Assembly (NCBI GenBank): GCA_964630225.1
Contig: CAZVUK010000023.1
Coordinates: 1 to 13,948 of the forward strand
From: CAYZRY01 sp964630225
GTDB lineage: Bacteria > Bacillota_I > Bacilli_A > RF39 > UBA660
Direction of reading: 5' to 3'
Length of the DNA: 13,948 nt
Shown: in pieces, positions 12,774 to 13,948 of the stretch
Position numbering within the stretch: the stretch's first letter is position 1
Layout of the letters: each line of letters opens with the position of its first letter
Made by a program: the position numbers and the translations under genes
The notes under the pieces: generated by a model
Told to the model about the DNA's origin: nothing
The model's input: only the letters and a program-made list of their open reading frames with translations
Database searches by the model: none

Positions 12774-13948
12774 CTAAAAATAAACTCTACGCGTATAACA
12801 TTCTATTGTAGCTGATGGAACACATGTTGAAGATCTTTGGTATCCCGTCCAGTTACCGTAAGTAGTGGAACAAGAATAATATCCTCCCCATTTACTACAT
12901 GAAGAATAGACCCCTGGACAAGCATCGGTATACATCGTTTTTTCGGGATCTGGGCACCTACAAGCAAACGAATATTTTCCAACACATGCAAGTGATGCAT
13001 CAAATTCAGTAGAATAAATAGCACCAACCGTAACTGTGTTAGATGGCAATTCATATCCAGAAAAACAATGTGCTACATCAGGACATTTATAACTCCAGCC
13101 CCACATATATTCATCACATGTGTCTATCCAAACGCAACTTTGATAAACGTTTCGCCAGTTGTATTCAGTATAATAATCAACAGGAAGTGTACATGTATAA
13201 CTATTTCCGGCGTTATCGATAACTGTGTAATTTTGATTTGACATGACCCCTGTCTTATATTGTGGCGTTGCTGATGAAAGGCCACTTGGTCCTGCATCAC
13301 TTGCTGTCAGCGTTGCGTTTACTCCCGCTGTTGAATTGATAAGTGTTTTCGTTAAACTACAGCTTGGTGATGAGGTATCAACCTTTACGGAAGCTGAACA
13401 ATTTGTCGTTCTGCCGGCATTATTTTCGACTATTCCATACCATATGGTTCCCGCTGTGTTAGATTGGGTTCCAGTGTTGCTAGCAAAGGTCGCCGGGTTT
13501 GTCGTACCAACTCCTCTTCGGCTTACTCCGCTTATAGTATCTTCGCCGCTTGTTGTGGCTGTCGCATTTGATCTATACCAACCATTATTTCCTGACGTTC
13601 CACTAAAGTTTACTGAGCAGGTCGGGTTAGTTTTATCTATTTTAACTGTATGGGAACATACATTCTCGTTCCCGGCGTTATCTTTTATCATTCCGCGCCA
13701 GACTGTATTTGCACTCTCTGTGCTATCTGTTACACTTGATGACTTATTATATGCTCCCGTCGTGCGCGCTAGTCCATAGTCTTGCACACCACTTGTAGCA
13801 TCATTTCTATTAAGGGTCAGTATGACATCGCTTATATACCAACCATTTGCTCCATCGGCCGCTTTATTTGCCGTTATCGTACAGGTCGGTTTTGTTGAAT
13901 CTTTTTTGAAAGTTTTATTACAAACTCCTTCATTACCCGCTTTATCTT
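12774..13948 (-). CDS. C-terminal part of a large exported Ig-like repeat protein with cysteine-rich end
   Basis: The frame is open to the right edge, so the true start lies outside; 390 residues are visible. They begin with about three Ig-like repeats carrying DxAGN, a Cys, 12 residues, then Cys in KxDxTxPTC, and in the first two NGWY followed by DxxSGV. This pattern is typical of extracellular Ig-like repeats of Gram-positive adhesins. Residues 263-390 form a different domain with 12 cysteines and many aromatics (WxW and SKWGGYYSCS motifs), ending CYTRRVYF. No LPxTG motif or C-terminal membrane segment is present, so surface attachment, if any, must use the unseen N-terminus or the Cys-rich domain. 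The paired cysteines suggest disulphides formed outside the cell. It probably binds a host, carbohydrate or cell-wall partner; the ligand is unknown. Confidence 0.82.
   Translation of the reverse strand, partial: DKAGNEGVCNKTFKKDSTKPTCTITANKAADGANGWYISDVILTLNRNDATSGVQDYGLARTTGAYNKSSSVTDSTESANTVWRGMIKDNAGNENVCSHTVKIDKTNPTCSVNFSGTSGNNGWYRSNATATTSGEDTISGVSRRGVGTTNPATFASNTGTQSNTAGTIWYGIVENNAGRTTNCSASVKVDTSSPSCSLTKTLINSTAGVNATLTASDAGPSGLSSATPQYKTGVMSNQNYTVIDNAGNSYTCTLPVDYYTEYNWRNVYQSCVWIDTCDEYMWGWSYKCPDVAHCFSGYELPSNTVTVGAIYSTEFDASLACVGKYSFACRCPDPEKTMYTDACPGVYSSCSKWGGYYSCSTTYGNWTGYQRSSTCVPSATIECYTRRVYF
13218..13946 (-). repeat. Tandem Ig-like repeats in the exported protein
   Basis: Three units of 88, 85 and 70 residues (13683-13946, 13428-13682, 13218-13427) plus the beginning of a fourth (DNAGNSYTC). 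Each starts near (D/N)xAGN and carries two cysteines exactly 13 positions apart: 9/22, 97/110 and 183/196, counted from the first complete visible codon. The third unit is shorter and lacks NGWY. The copies have diverged in sequence. The fourth has a single Cys before the Cys-rich domain begins. Confidence 0.8.

Noticed and set aside
12803..13054. Second minus-strand frame of 83 codons inside the Cys-rich domain
   Set aside because: It overlaps the established frame out of phase and shows no ribosome binding site or motif.
13243..13779. Long plus-strand open frame (178 codons) opposite the Ig-like repeat gene
   Set aside because: It lies antisense to a clearly protein-like repeat gene; its openness follows from that gene's biased composition, and its translation shows no domain or export signal.
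1..13948. CRISPR array, insertion sequence or phage attachment site
   Set aside because: No evenly spaced short direct repeats, transposase motifs or terminal inverted repeats were seen on reading the window.

Overview
The window looks like chromosome of a low-GC, AT-rich member of the Bacillota, most likely a Bacilli-type or Mollicutes-adjacent uncultured lineage. The grounds are strong AGGAGG ribosome binding sites, a T-box leader on ileS, an scpA-scpB pair, a DnaB/DnaD-like N-terminus at the left edge, and use of the standard genetic code (TGA is a stop; tryptophans checked are TGG). All supported genes lie on the minus strand, so transcription runs from right to left. I could not run database searches; family names come from recognised motifs.

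Right end, 13948 to 12700: the C-terminal part of a large exported Ig-like repeat protein. It has paired cysteines in each repeat and ends in a domain with 12 cysteines. Next comes a strong promoter overlapped by an inverted repeat, which drives a 169-residue membrane-anchored or exported beta-rich protein with a clear terminator. From 12100 to 10620: scpA and scpB (4-nt overlap) and a 54-residue basic protein of unknown function. Then tRNA-Leu(CAA) with its own extended -10 promoter and terminator, followed by a gene-poor stretch that seems to hold a decayed small gene.

Middle, 10090 to 4060: an apparent three-gene operon. It encodes an unrecognised 718-residue protein with a coiled coil, a 783-residue protein ending in a DUF4272 domain, and an aldehyde dehydrogenase homologue whose catalytic cysteine is replaced by alanine. 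The junctions are TAAATG and a stop codon inside the next Shine-Dalgarno, so the three are probably translated together and act together. The function is unknown. This is the best candidate here for an undescribed system.

Left part, 4060 to 1: a HAD-family putative nucleotidase; a complete isoleucine T-box riboswitch (promoter, ATC specifier, T-box sequence, terminator); and a type 2 isoleucyl-tRNA synthetase. Its class I signature HxGH is replaced by GLHH, the swapped form reported to give very high mupirocin resistance. After the ileS terminator, the first 20 codons of a probable replication-initiation protein run off the edge. Four genes here have an in-frame TTG or GTG inside or beside the Shine-Dalgarno that would wrongly extend the protein by 2 to 4 residues; I give the ATG starts.
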